From contig JBCBGZ010000008.1 in the NCBI GenBank assembly GCA_038526245.1, forward strand, positions 14,385-78,384: a stretch of DNA of 64,000 nt. Direction: 5' to 3'. Both the position numbers and the translations under genes were made by a program. The notes beneath the pieces were generated by a model. That model worked only from the letters and a program-made list of their open reading frames with translations. It had not been told where the DNA came from and did no database searches. Position 1 is the stretch's first letter. Each line of letters begins with the position of its first letter. This stretch comes from UBA5336 sp038526245. GTDB taxonomy: Bacteria > Pseudomonadota > Alphaproteobacteria > Caulobacterales > Hyphomonadaceae. Shown one piece after another: positions 14,707 to 23,130 of the stretch.

Positions 14707-16836
14707 CTAATTTCGAGTCACTGCGTCGATTTCGCGGATCATGAGCCCTGGCGTGAGCGTTTGTGGCAGGATCTTCGGTTCTGCGGCCCCCGGGGCAAAC
14801 ATGAGGTACATGGGAACGCCCGGGCGCCCACGCAGTTTCAGCTCATCGGCAATCATTGGATCCTTAGTGGTAAAGTCGGCCACCAGGAAGGCCATGTCGG
14901 CCGTGTCCATGGCAGACAGCACTTCTGGCCGCGTCAGCGTCGTGCGCTTGTTGGCCTGGCAGATCATGCACCAAGTGGCAGTGAAATCTACAAAGACCGG
15001 ACGGCCTTCGGCGGTGAGCTCAGCCACGCGATCTGGGCTCCACGCCTCTGTTTCGACGCTGGCGGCGTAAGTTGGCGTGCCAGCGTCTGCGGTCAGCGGT
15101 GTGCGCGCCGTCGTGAATGGGAGGGCGATCCCGCCGAGAATCGCGAGCGCACCCAGGGCTATTGCAATGGGTTTGAACGCCCCACCTGCTGATTTCATTG
15201 CCCAAATACCAAAAGCGATCAGTGTCGCGGCCATGGCCAGCCAAGCTACGGCGCCCGTCCCGGCCTGGTCTCCAAGCACAAACAAGAGGGCCGCGGCGGT
15301 GAGGAACATGGGGAAGGCAAAGAACTGCTTCACGCGCTCCATCCAGGCGCCCGGCTTGGGAAGGAAGCGCGCGAGGCCCGGAACGAAGCTGAGCAGCAGG
15401 AAAGGGAGTGCGAGGCCGAGGCCCAGCATCAGATAGATGAAGAAGACTTCCAGCGCTGGCCGCTCCAACACTGCGCCCAATGATGCGCCTACAAAGGGGC
15501 CCACACAGGGCGCGCCTGCCGTTGCCGCCAGCGCGCCGGTGGCGAATGCGCCAAGGTTTCCGCCACGGCTAGCCGCGCCAGACCCGACATTCTGTATCGA
15601 TGTGCCTGCCTCGAACATGCCAAGCAGCCAGAGGCCCAGGACAAATGCGCCGAGGGCGAGTGCGGCAACGACGATGGGGTATTGGAGGAGAGACCCAAGA
15701 GCCCAGAACTCGCCGGCTGATCTCAGGGCGACAAAGGCCGCTGCCAGCGCGGCGAAGGATAAAAGGACGCCAGCTGTGTACCAGAGCCCATGGGTTTTCA
15801 GGTGGTTTGCATCGCCGCTGCCAGCAGCCGAGACCATGCCCATCGCCTTGATGGACAAAACCGGCAAGACGCAGGGCATCAGATTCAGGACCAATCCGCC
15901 CAGCAGCGCCAATCCTGCCAGGGCCAGAAGATTGATGCCTTCTTGAGCGCCTGTCGTTGAGCCCGCAAACGCGGGTGACGCCGTTCCAAATGTTCCCTGC
16001 AGGGGCGCGGACGCTATGGGCGCGCTGATGAGATATCCGCTGCGAGTTCCGTCGCTTGCGGTTGCGACAATGACGCCGTCCAGCGTTTCGCTGAGGCTCT
16101 CCCGCGCAACCTTGCGCATGTCGAGGCTCGCGCCGTTGGGGCCTGTGGACTGGCTCTGTACGGCCGCATGCACGATCTCGTTCTGGTAAGGAAAAAACCG
16201 CAACGACGTTTCATCGAGCAAACCTTCGGTGCCTGGTGCCAGATTAAGCTGGAGGCCGTCGTTGGTCTCCCGAATGGCAGTTTCGCCTTCAAATGGGACT
16301 GGCGTTGCGGCGATTGCGGCCGCGATCTTTGCAGCATTTGCTTCATCAGGCACCTGGCTCGTGCCGATAAACAGGGTGAAATCGACAGGTGCGCTCTCAG
16401 GGATGCAGACATCCTTGCAGATCAGATAGTCGGCGACACCCTTGAAAATGATCGAACCAAGCGCGTCTTCCGGCACCGTCACGGCAAAGGGAAGCGTGAC
16501 CGCGTTATCGTATCCGTAGTCCATGATCTCGCCTTCGACCACGGGCAGGAGTTTCGGGATCGGCCAAACAAAATCTTCGTCTTCAGTCTTCTCGCCGAGG
16601 GGGCCCTCTTCCCAGAAGATTTCGGGCGGGAGGCCAGCGTCCCCAGCATTGCGCCAGTACACATGCCATCCTTCGTCGAGGGTCTTGTCCAGCGCCAGGT
16701 AAATCGTCTCGCCCGGCAACGCGGTGGTCCGCTCCGAGATCAGTTCGACTTCGGCGTGGCCTGCATCATAGGGCTCAGCTCTCGCGGCGAATGAAAAAGC
16801 CAAGGCGCAGGCAAGAAGAACCAAGGATCGAATCAT
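14707..16836 (-). CDS. DsbD/ScsB-like thiol:disulfide interchange protein
   Basis: The 709-residue membrane protein moves electrons from cytoplasm to periplasm. Order: signal peptide, an N-terminal DsbC-corrector-type domain with WHVYWRNAGDAGLPP and cysteines in YLICKDVCIPE, about eight membrane helices with the paired motifs LNLMPCVLPVLSIK and AGAPCVGPFVG, and a C-terminal thioredoxin domain with TWCMICQANK. This layout fits ScsB better than classic DsbD. I used the ATG at 16836, which directly precedes the signal peptide, instead of one 14 codons upstream. Confidence 0.92.
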   Translation of the reverse strand: MIRSLVLLACALAFSFAARAEPYDAGHAEVELISERTTALPGETIYLALDKTLDEGWHVYWRNAGDAGLPPEIFWEEGPLGEKTEDEDFVWPIPKLLPVVEGEIMDYGYDNAVTLPFAVTVPEDALGSIIFKGVADYLICKDVCIPESAPVDFTLFIGTSQVPDEANAAKIAAAIAATPVPFEGETAIRETNDGLQLNLAPGTEGLLDETSLRFFPYQNEIVHAAVQSQSTGPNGASLDMRKVARESLSETLDGVIVATASDGTRSGYLISAPIASAPLQGTFGTASPAFAGSTTGAQEGINLLALAGLALLGGLVLNLMPCVLPVLSIKAMGMVSAAGSGDANHLKTHGLWYTAGVLLSFAALAAAFVALRSAGEFWALGSLLQYPIVVAALALGAFVLGLWLLGMFEAGTSIQNVGSGAASRGGNLGAFATGALAATAGAPCVGPFVGASLGAVLERPALEVFFIYLMLGLGLALPFLLLSFVPGLARFLPKPGAWMERVKQFFAFPMFLTAAALLFVLGDQAGTGAVAWLAMAATLIAFGIWAMKSAGGAFKPIAIALGALAILGGIALPFTTARTPLTADAGTPTYAASVETEAWSPDRVAELTAEGRPVFVDFTATWCMICQANKRTTLTRPEVLSAMDTADMAFLVADFTTKDPMIADELKLRGRPGVPMYLMFAPGAAEPKILPQTLTPGLMIREIDAVTRN

Positions 16837-16953
16837 GATTGGCCTTTTTGGGGAGAATTCGGGAGTTCTGGTGGGCATATGCCCATGACGCTAACATATC
16901 GAAAGGCCCTCTCGAAATCTTGAGGAGGGCGTGTTTATGCGATTGGCGATAAG

Positions 16954-16986
16954 AAAAGGGCGGCTTTCAAACTAAAGCCGCCCTTT
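16954..16986 (-). terminator. Rho-independent terminator of the sapC-like gene
   Basis: AAAGGGCGGCTTT (16955-16967) and AAAGCCGCCCTTT (16974-16986) form a perfect 13-bp stem. The minus-strand T-run comes from the A-rich flank at 16951-16957. Confidence 0.85.
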
Positions 16987-17015
16987 CTAGTTGATGTTTT
17001 CAAGTTCGAGCAGGC

Positions 17016-17948
17016 TTATGCCGTGCCAGCCTGACCTGAATTTGCGCGGATTGCACGCTGGATAATCCGCGACCAGTTCAGCAGTGAAATCAGGTGCGCG
17101 TAGATTGCGCCCACAGCACCATTGTTTTTCAGTTCCATGAACTGCTCTGGTGGCAGCGCATTGAGCTTCTCTTCAGAAACGGCCCAGTAATCGGCGATCT
17201 TCTGTTGCTCGCCGGCGGGGTTGCCCTGCGCGTCACGCGGCTGGAATGCCACCGACTTTTGCTCGAACAGGTCGAACTTGCGCAGGATATCGGCAAACTC
17301 CGATGTGGCGCGGCGTTGGCGCTCAAACTCTTTGCAGAATTCGATGGCGTCATTGGTGAACTTCGAAGGTTGCCCATTCTCGAAGAAAGGCACTTCAGGC
17401 TGCTCTGAAACCATCGGGGCCTGACGGTCCACGCACAGCAGGAGCCGGTCTGAATTGTTGTCAGCGGCAAACACGAAGGGATAACGGCGCACAAACGCAG
17501 GTACGTAATAGTCTTGCTCAGTCAGGCCCTCAGGCGTGACGAACAGGTTCTGGCCCTGGCGCACGCCCATGACTGCAACGGGAACACGTTCGTCGCCAAC
17601 AAAGATCACCGGGTAGGCGCTTGCGGCCATGCCGAACTCGGTTACCGTCACAGGGACAGCGTGGGCTTCGCGAAGGAAGCTGAAGGGCTGTTGAATCTGT
17701 TTTACGCCGAGCGCGCCATGGGCTTCCGGAGAAAGCGGCTCAGGCTGTTTGTAGAACAGTACATTCCCTGTCAGTTGGGCGCCGCCTTCGGGCGCGCCTG
17801 GGTTGCCCTGCATGGGCTGCTGGCCGGGCTGGGCCGCCATGGGGCCGCCGGGTTGTCCTGGCTGTCCGGGTTGTCCCGGAGCGATCGGTTGGCCAGGCTG
17901 TCCCGGAGCGCCGGGTTGGCCTGGGGGCTGGTTGGGATTGTTGTCCAC
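17016..17948 (-). CDS. SapC family protein with collagen-like N-terminal repeats
   Basis: The 310-residue protein matches SapC (LFYKQPEPLSPEAHGALGV; AAYPVIFVGDERVPVAVMG; NLFVTPEGL; YYVPAFVRRYPFVF), named for S-layer-associated genes in Campylobacter and Caulobacter. Its role is unproven. The first ~55 residues are an unusual Gly-X-X tract (GQPGAPGQPGQP and similar) rich in Gly, Pro and Gln. No signal peptide is visible. A strong terminator follows. Confidence 0.88.
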   Translation of the reverse strand: MDNNPNQPPGQPGAPGQPGQPIAPGQPGQPGQPGGPMAAQPGQQPMQGNPGAPEGGAQLTGNVLFYKQPEPLSPEAHGALGVKQIQQPFSFLREAHAVPVTVTEFGMAASAYPVIFVGDERVPVAVMGVRQGQNLFVTPEGLTEQDYYVPAFVRRYPFVFAADNNSDRLLLCVDRQAPMVSEQPEVPFFENGQPSKFTNDAIEFCKEFERQRRATSEFADILRKFDLFEQKSVAFQPRDAQGNPAGEQQKIADYWAVSEEKLNALPPEQFMELKNNGAVGAIYAHLISLLNWSRIIQRAIRANSGQAGTA

Positions 17949-18075
17949 AGGTCTGCTCCTCGTCTCGTGCGGCGGACGCTTAGCCGATATGGCAGGCTCC
18001 TACAACCGCCACCGACCAGTCGATCGCCGTTAAATTCCCTTTACGCAGCAGGCGGCTGCTTCCACCTTACGCCCC

Positions 18076-20004
18076 ATGGGCAGGAAGCTGCAAAACCGAT
18101 TGGCCAGTCTGGGGCTTGCATTCGCCCTGATGCTGGGTGTGCCAGCTTGTGGAAGCGACTCGACCACCCCCTCGCGCCGCGTCTCCGTGGAAAGCGAGGA
18201 TGTGTTTGCCGCACTGGCACGCATGGAGCTCTCTGCGGCGCCGGAAACCCTGACGCGCCTCGGTCTGCCGGGTGATCTTCTTGAAGTCGACACCAACAAC
18301 CGCTTCGGAGACCGGTCCCAGGCAGCATTCGAGCGCCAGCGACTCACGCGGATCGAAGCCCTGAAACTCTTGGAAGAGATGACCCTCGCGCCGGAAGCCA
18401 GTTCGCTGCGGGGTCACCAGGAAATGGTGCTGCGAACTTACGCGTCGGCAGTCCGCGTCGCTGAATTTGGCCATGGGCGCGTGGGCCTCGGCAATGCATA
18501 CCCTTACGTTCTCGATCACCGCTCAGGTGCCTGGGTGGACCTGCCGGACTTGCTGACCACCCGCCAGCGTGTCGTGGACCTCCGGGACGCCGAAGACTTC
18601 CTCGCGCGCATGGTCCAGCTGGCCAGTGCCCTGGAAGATGAGCGCCTCCGCCTGCTGGCGGATGCCGAGGCGGGCATATTGCCGCCGCGTATCATACTAC
18701 AGACACTCGCCCTCCGTTTGGGTGAAGATCTAGCCATGCCGTTAGAAAGCGATCGCGTCATTCTCGCTTTCGAAGATCAGGTTTCCGGGCTGATCGACGA
18801 AACATCCCAGACGCGCCGGGCATTACGTGACTCCGCCGATGACATCATTCGGAACCGTGTGCGCCCCGCATATGGTGACCTGCTCGAAACCGTGGCGTCG
18901 CTGATTGAATCGGCCACCGATGTCCCGGGTGTTTGGACCCTGCCCGATGGCGACGCCTACTATGATGCCGTGCTGGCGATGCACACCCGTGCCGATACGT
19001 CGGCAGAAAGTCTCCATCGCGAGGCCAGGGCCCGGGTAGATGCGCTCACTGAGGCTTTGTCCGAGGAATTTGCGGCTTTGGATGCGCTTGCGCTCGAAGC
19101 GGAGCCTGTCCAGCCCCCTGCGCTGGAGGTCACGGAAGACGGAGAGCCTTTGCCCCCGTTGACTGTCGGACAACGCCTGGCCGATCTCGCTTCTTCTGAG
19201 GCGCAGTTGTATCCGGATACAACTGAAGCGCGGGCTGAGCTCGAGGCAGACGTGGAAGCGGCGTTTCTGGCCGCGAGTGAGGCGATGCAGGGCTGGATCG
19301 CGCGCCAGCCGGAATTGCGGCTGACGGTGCGTGTGGCTGAGCCAAGGACACGGCTTGCTGCTGCGGCGCTTTACACAGCACCTACGCCCGATGGCGCAGA
19401 CCCAGGCGTTTTGCGCATCGATGCGACAGACGTTTCCAGATGGCCACGCTTTGCCGTACCGGCCCTGATGCTTCACGAAACCATTCCGGGGCACCATACC
19501 GAAGCGAGTTTCGCCATGGTCGAGGCGGACTTACCCCTGATCCGGCAACTCATGTGGCATACCGGTTATGGTGAGGGCTGGGCGACATATGCAGAAACGC
19601 TTGGCCTTGAGTCCGGGCTCTATGATGACGATCCCCATGCGCGGATAGGCATACTGCAAAGCCAGCTGTTCAGCGCGGCGCGACAGGTGGTGGATACGGG
19701 CGTCCACAGAATGCGCTGGGAACGCCAGGAAGCGATCGATTATCTGGTGGCCGTAACAGGCATGCCGGAAGCGTCGATGGCGGCGGAAGTTGATCGGATC
19801 ATCGTCTTGCCGGGTCAGGCTTCGGCCTATACTGCTGGTGCAGACCAGATTTCCGCCATTCGGGCCCGGGCACGAGCTGTTGTCGGAAGGGCCTTCGATC
19901 CCGCCGCGTTCCACTACACGCTCTTATCGGGGGGGCCACGCCCGCTTGAGCAGGTCGAGGCGGATATGGAGCGCTGGTATGAAGCGCAAATGGTCGGCCA
20001 ATAG
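18076..20004 (+). CDS. DUF885 family putative metallopeptidase, lipoprotein
   Basis: The 642-residue protein starts with a lipoprotein signal (LGVPACGS). The DUF885 body contains the zinc-type motif HETIPGHH (467-474) and the downstream GYGEGWATYAE (about 497-507), which act as metal ligands in related peptidases. These enzymes sit at the cell envelope, and their substrates are unknown. Start ATG 18076 is placed by the signal peptide. The coding region is intact, with a 127-nt gap from the divergent sapC-like gene. Confidence 0.9.
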   Translation: MGRKLQNRLASLGLAFALMLGVPACGSDSTTPSRRVSVESEDVFAALARMELSAAPETLTRLGLPGDLLEVDTNNRFGDRSQAAFERQRLTRIEALKLLEEMTLAPEASSLRGHQEMVLRTYASAVRVAEFGHGRVGLGNAYPYVLDHRSGAWVDLPDLLTTRQRVVDLRDAEDFLARMVQLASALEDERLRLLADAEAGILPPRIILQTLALRLGEDLAMPLESDRVILAFEDQVSGLIDETSQTRRALRDSADDIIRNRVRPAYGDLLETVASLIESATDVPGVWTLPDGDAYYDAVLAMHTRADTSAESLHREARARVDALTEALSEEFAALDALALEAEPVQPPALEVTEDGEPLPPLTVGQRLADLASSEAQLYPDTTEARAELEADVEAAFLAASEAMQGWIARQPELRLTVRVAEPRTRLAAAALYTAPTPDGADPGVLRIDATDVSRWPRFAVPALMLHETIPGHHTEASFAMVEADLPLIRQLMWHTGYGEGWATYAETLGLESGLYDDDPHARIGILQSQLFSAARQVVDTGVHRMRWERQEAIDYLVAVTGMPEASMAAEVDRIIVLPGQASAYTAGADQISAIRARARAVVGRAFDPAAFHYTLLSGGPRPLEQVEADMERWYEAQMVGQ

Positions 20005-20110
20005 CGCACGGACCGGCTCCAGTATGCCCATAGAAGGGCCCTCCTCCGCCGCAAAGATGACAGAATGGAGAGGCTTTTAGGGGCACGCAAAAGTGTGAAT
20101 GGGGAAGACC

Positions 20111-21841
20111 ATGACGAAGAGAATTTCCATCCTTCTGGCGGGCGCCGCCAGTCTTGCTGTGCTCAGTGCCTGTGAAGACCCTGGTGAAGTCTACGAAGGT
20201 GAACCTGGCGAAGTCACGGATGCCGTAGCGCCGCCTGCGCCGCCGCCTCCTCCTCCACCGCCTCCTTCGCCCCAAGCCGTCATGGAATCCGGCGCGATGG
20301 CAGACATGTTCAGCCGATCAGCGCCGACTGCGGGCATGGTCCCGCCTCAAGTGGTGCCGCAGCCCGTGCCAGGTGATGTAGATCGCGATCGGTTTGAGGA
20401 TTTCGAAATCAATCCGGTAAAACTCGTCTCCGAAGAGCCCGTCAGCACGTTTTCAATCGATGTGGACACGGCCAGCTATGCCGTTGCGCGCCGTTATCTC
20501 AATGATGGGGTTCTGCCGCCAAAAGATGCTGTGCGCATCGAAGAGATGATCAACTACTTCGACTACACCTATCCCATGCCGGACGGGTCAGGCTCGCCAT
20601 TCTCTACCAACATAAATGTAGCGCCCAGCCCCTGGGCAGAGGGTCGCGATCTTATTCAGATCGGTATCCAGGGTTTTGACATCGTGCCGGAAGATCGCCC
20701 GCCTCTCAATCTCACGCTTTTGATCGATGTGTCGGGGTCCATGGGTCAGGCGAACAAGTTGCCGCTGGCCAAGAAGGCGCTGGCGATGCTGATCGACGAG
20801 ATGGGCGAAGACGATACGGTTTCGATCGCCGTCTATGCCGGCGCGGCAGGCGAAGTGCTCGCGCCTACGCAGGCGACAGAGGCCAACAAAGGTAAAATCC
20901 TCGCCGCATTCGAGAACCTCAATGCTGGCGGATCCACGGCCGGCGGCGAGGGACTTCGCCTCGCCTACAGCCTGGCTGAGCGCAATTTCAATGCTGAAGG
21001 GGTCAATCGGGTCATGCTGCTCACCGACGGTGACTTCAATGTCGGCATCAACAATCCAGAGCAACTGGAAGACTTCGTCTCCCGCAAGCGCGACACTGGG
21101 ATCTATCTGTCTGTGCTTGGCTTCGGTCAGGGCAACTACAATGATGCCCTGATGCAAAAAATTGCCCAGACCGGCAATGGAATGGCCAGCTATGTGGACA
21201 CGCTGAACGAGGCTCGAAAAGTCCTCAACGACGATCTGACGGGCAATCTCTTTCCCATCGCGGATGATGTTAAAATCCAGGTTGAGTTCAATCCGGCTCG
21301 CGTCGCCGAGTATCGCCTGATCGGCTATGAAACCCGGATGCTGAACCGCGAGGATTTCAACAATGACGCCGTCGACGCGGGCGACATCGGTGCTGGAACC
21401 TCGGTGACGGCAATCTACGAGATTGTGCAGGTCGGCTCGGATGCGCGGATGATCGATGAGAGCCGCTACCAGCCCAGCGAACCTCTTGAAGCACGTTCGA
21501 ATGAGCTTGCCTTTCTGAAGCTGCGCCAGAAACTGCCGGGAGAAGACACTTCGACCTTGTCAACGCGCCCGATCACGCTGGACGATATGCGCGGCAGCAT
21601 CGATGAAAGCCCCCAATGGGCGCGCTTTGCCACTGCGGTTGCCGGATATGGCCAGCTGCTCCGCGGAGACCCTTACACGGCTTCGGACTACGATTTTGAA
21701 GATGTCATCGCGCTCGCTCAGTCTGCGAAAGGCGAAGACAGCTTCGGATATCGCGCGGAATTCATAAGTCTCGCGCGATTGGCTAACACGGCCGCGGCCC
21801 AGGCCCGTCTTGAAAGGGACGGAGACGCTGCTCCTTACTAA
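20111..21841 (+). CDS. VWA-domain lipoprotein (YfbK-like)
   Basis: The 576-residue protein has a lipobox (SLAVLSAC) and a proline run at residues 40-55. An N-terminal von Willebrand-associated domain follows (NPVKLVSEEPVSTFSIDVDT). The VWA domain has the MIDAS motif DVSGSMGQ, with T and D at LLTDGDFN. A C-terminal DUF3520-type domain ends it. This is the order in E. coli YfbK. GGGGAAG precedes the ATG at 20111, which I prefer to an ATG four codons earlier. Its partner is unknown. Confidence 0.9.
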   Translation: MTKRISILLAGAASLAVLSACEDPGEVYEGEPGEVTDAVAPPAPPPPPPPPPSPQAVMESGAMADMFSRSAPTAGMVPPQVVPQPVPGDVDRDRFEDFEINPVKLVSEEPVSTFSIDVDTASYAVARRYLNDGVLPPKDAVRIEEMINYFDYTYPMPDGSGSPFSTNINVAPSPWAEGRDLIQIGIQGFDIVPEDRPPLNLTLLIDVSGSMGQANKLPLAKKALAMLIDEMGEDDTVSIAVYAGAAGEVLAPTQATEANKGKILAAFENLNAGGSTAGGEGLRLAYSLAERNFNAEGVNRVMLLTDGDFNVGINNPEQLEDFVSRKRDTGIYLSVLGFGQGNYNDALMQKIAQTGNGMASYVDTLNEARKVLNDDLTGNLFPIADDVKIQVEFNPARVAEYRLIGYETRMLNREDFNNDAVDAGDIGAGTSVTAIYEIVQVGSDARMIDESRYQPSEPLEARSNELAFLKLRQKLPGEDTSTLSTRPITLDDMRGSIDESPQWARFATAVAGYGQLLRGDPYTASDYDFEDVIALAQSAKGEDSFGYRAEFISLARLANTAAAQARLERDGDAAPY

Positions 21842-21864
21842 GGCGCGCTGAGCTTCGACCCACC

Positions 21865-21900
21865 AATCGCCGGCTCCAAAGGGGCCGGCGATTTTTGTTT
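21865..21900 (+). terminator. Rho-independent terminator of the VWA gene
   Basis: AATCGCCGG (21865-21873) pairs with CCGGCGATT (21885-21893) and runs into TTTTTGTTT. Confidence 0.88.
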
Positions 21901-21984
21901 CACCGGGCTGACCCACATCGCTTTGGGGCTTTGACGCCCTACCTCCTTTCCCAAGCGTCACACTGCCAACCGGAAAGGCTTACG

Positions 21985-22503
21985 ATGAAAATCAAAGATC
22001 GCCCGGAGTACCACTCCAAGCCCAAGCCTATGACTGCGGCGCCCGCAGACACGATCCGTGATGCGGTAGCGCGCATGTCGGAGAAGAATTATGGCGCTGT
22101 GGTGGTCGTTGATAGCGCCCAGCAAGTGCTCGGCATGGTGACAGAGCGCGATATCATGAAGCGTGTGGTGAATGCGGGCGTAAACCCGGACACAACACCC
22201 CTCAGCGAGATCATGACCAGCGATGTACGTGTCGCGCGCGAAGACGACGAATTGCTCGAATGGCTCAGGATGATGTCAAATGAGCGGTTTCGCCGCTTAC
22301 CGGTCGTTGATGACAAAGGCAAACTCGTCTCAATTATGACCCAGGGCGACTTCGTGTCTTACACTTGGCCGGACCTGATGAGCCAGGCGATGACGTTCGC
22401 CCGTTCCACTGTGTCGAACAACTACCCGATCTTTCTGATCCTCGGTGCGGGCCTGATCTACACGATTATCATCGCCGCGGCGGTTGTCGCTGCCTTTTCC
22501 TGA
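21985..22503 (+). CDS. CBS-pair protein with C-terminal membrane helix
   Basis: The 172-residue protein holds two CBS motifs (DTIRDAVARMSEKNYGAVVVVD...GMVTERDI and DDELLEWLRMMSNERFRRLPVVDD...SIMTQGDFV), which usually bind adenine nucleotides. A single strongly hydrophobic helix follows at the C-terminus (FLILGAGLIYTIIIAAAVV), so the pair should be tethered to the inner membrane. GGAAAGG precedes the ATG at 21985. It abuts the stop of the convergent next gene. No enzyme domain is attached. Confidence 0.9.
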   Translation: MKIKDRPEYHSKPKPMTAAPADTIRDAVARMSEKNYGAVVVVDSAQQVLGMVTERDIMKRVVNAGVNPDTTPLSEIMTSDVRVAREDDELLEWLRMMSNERFRRLPVVDDKGKLVSIMTQGDFVSYTWPDLMSQAMTFARSTVSNNYPIFLILGAGLIYTIIIAAAVVAAFS

Positions 22504-22860
22504 TCAGGCTGCCAACGGTATTTCGGGGCTGTTTGTGTTCGCGGCCAGGGGCGTCGGCCAGAGCGGGCTCAGCCCGGCGTCCAGGTCGGCCAGAATCTGA
22601 TCGCGGATGGCCGGGTCTGGCTCCACCAGAACCAGGACCGTGTCCCCACCGTAGCGAGCGGCATCGTGTTGGGCCCAGATGGGCTGGACATCGTCTTCTC
22701 GTCCGCGCAGCGCCGTGAGGCGAATGACCCGCCAAGTGTACCCATTCGGTGCGGCAAAAATCGCGATGCCGGGTGTCATCACCCAATCTCCTGCGGGGTC
22801 TGCCGCTGTGAAAACATAGGTCTGTCCCGAATGTCCCCGGAAGCTGACGGGTCGCTGCAT
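22504..22860 (-). CDS. Hypothetical small protein
   Basis: The 118-residue product has the beginning MQRPVSFRGHSGQTYVF and is followed by IAIFAAPNGYTWRVIRLTAL and VLVLVEPDP. It has no signal peptide or membrane helix. Its reading frame keeps high-GC third positions, and GAGAGAA precedes the ATG. I recognise no family. The stop codon adjoins the CBS gene's stop. Confidence 0.65.
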   Translation of the reverse strand: MQRPVSFRGHSGQTYVFTAADPAGDWVMTPGIAIFAAPNGYTWRVIRLTALRGREDDVQPIWAQHDAARYGGDTVLVLVEPDPAIRDQILADLDAGLSPLWPTPLAANTNSPEIPLAA

Positions 22861-22992
22861 GTTCTCTCTCCGTTCCTTAACTTCTTTGTATTCATCATTT
22901 GTTCTTTTGCAAGAAATTTATCGTAAACAGAAGGTTAACGCCAAGTTTCCCCAATTGGGCGAGTGACCTTTCTTTCTAAGGCATAATACGGA

Positions 22993-23020
22993 CTTGCGAG
23001 GGGCATCCGTCATTCCCACC
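22993..23020 (+). promoter_or_regulatory. clpB: Possible heat-shock (sigma-32-like) promoter of clpB
   Basis: CTTGCG (22993-22998) and TCCCACC (23014-23020), about 15 nt apart, loosely resemble CTTGAA and CCCCAT. The placement 110 nt before clpB fits. The match is partial. Confidence 0.25.
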
Positions 23021-23130
23021 TCTCTGATCGACGGCATTGCTGCTGAGCGGGATGCCGGACTGAAACCCATAGCGCCGGGCAGGATGATTTCCTGCCGAGG
23101 CCAAGCATCTGCCTTTGGAAGGGGATACGC

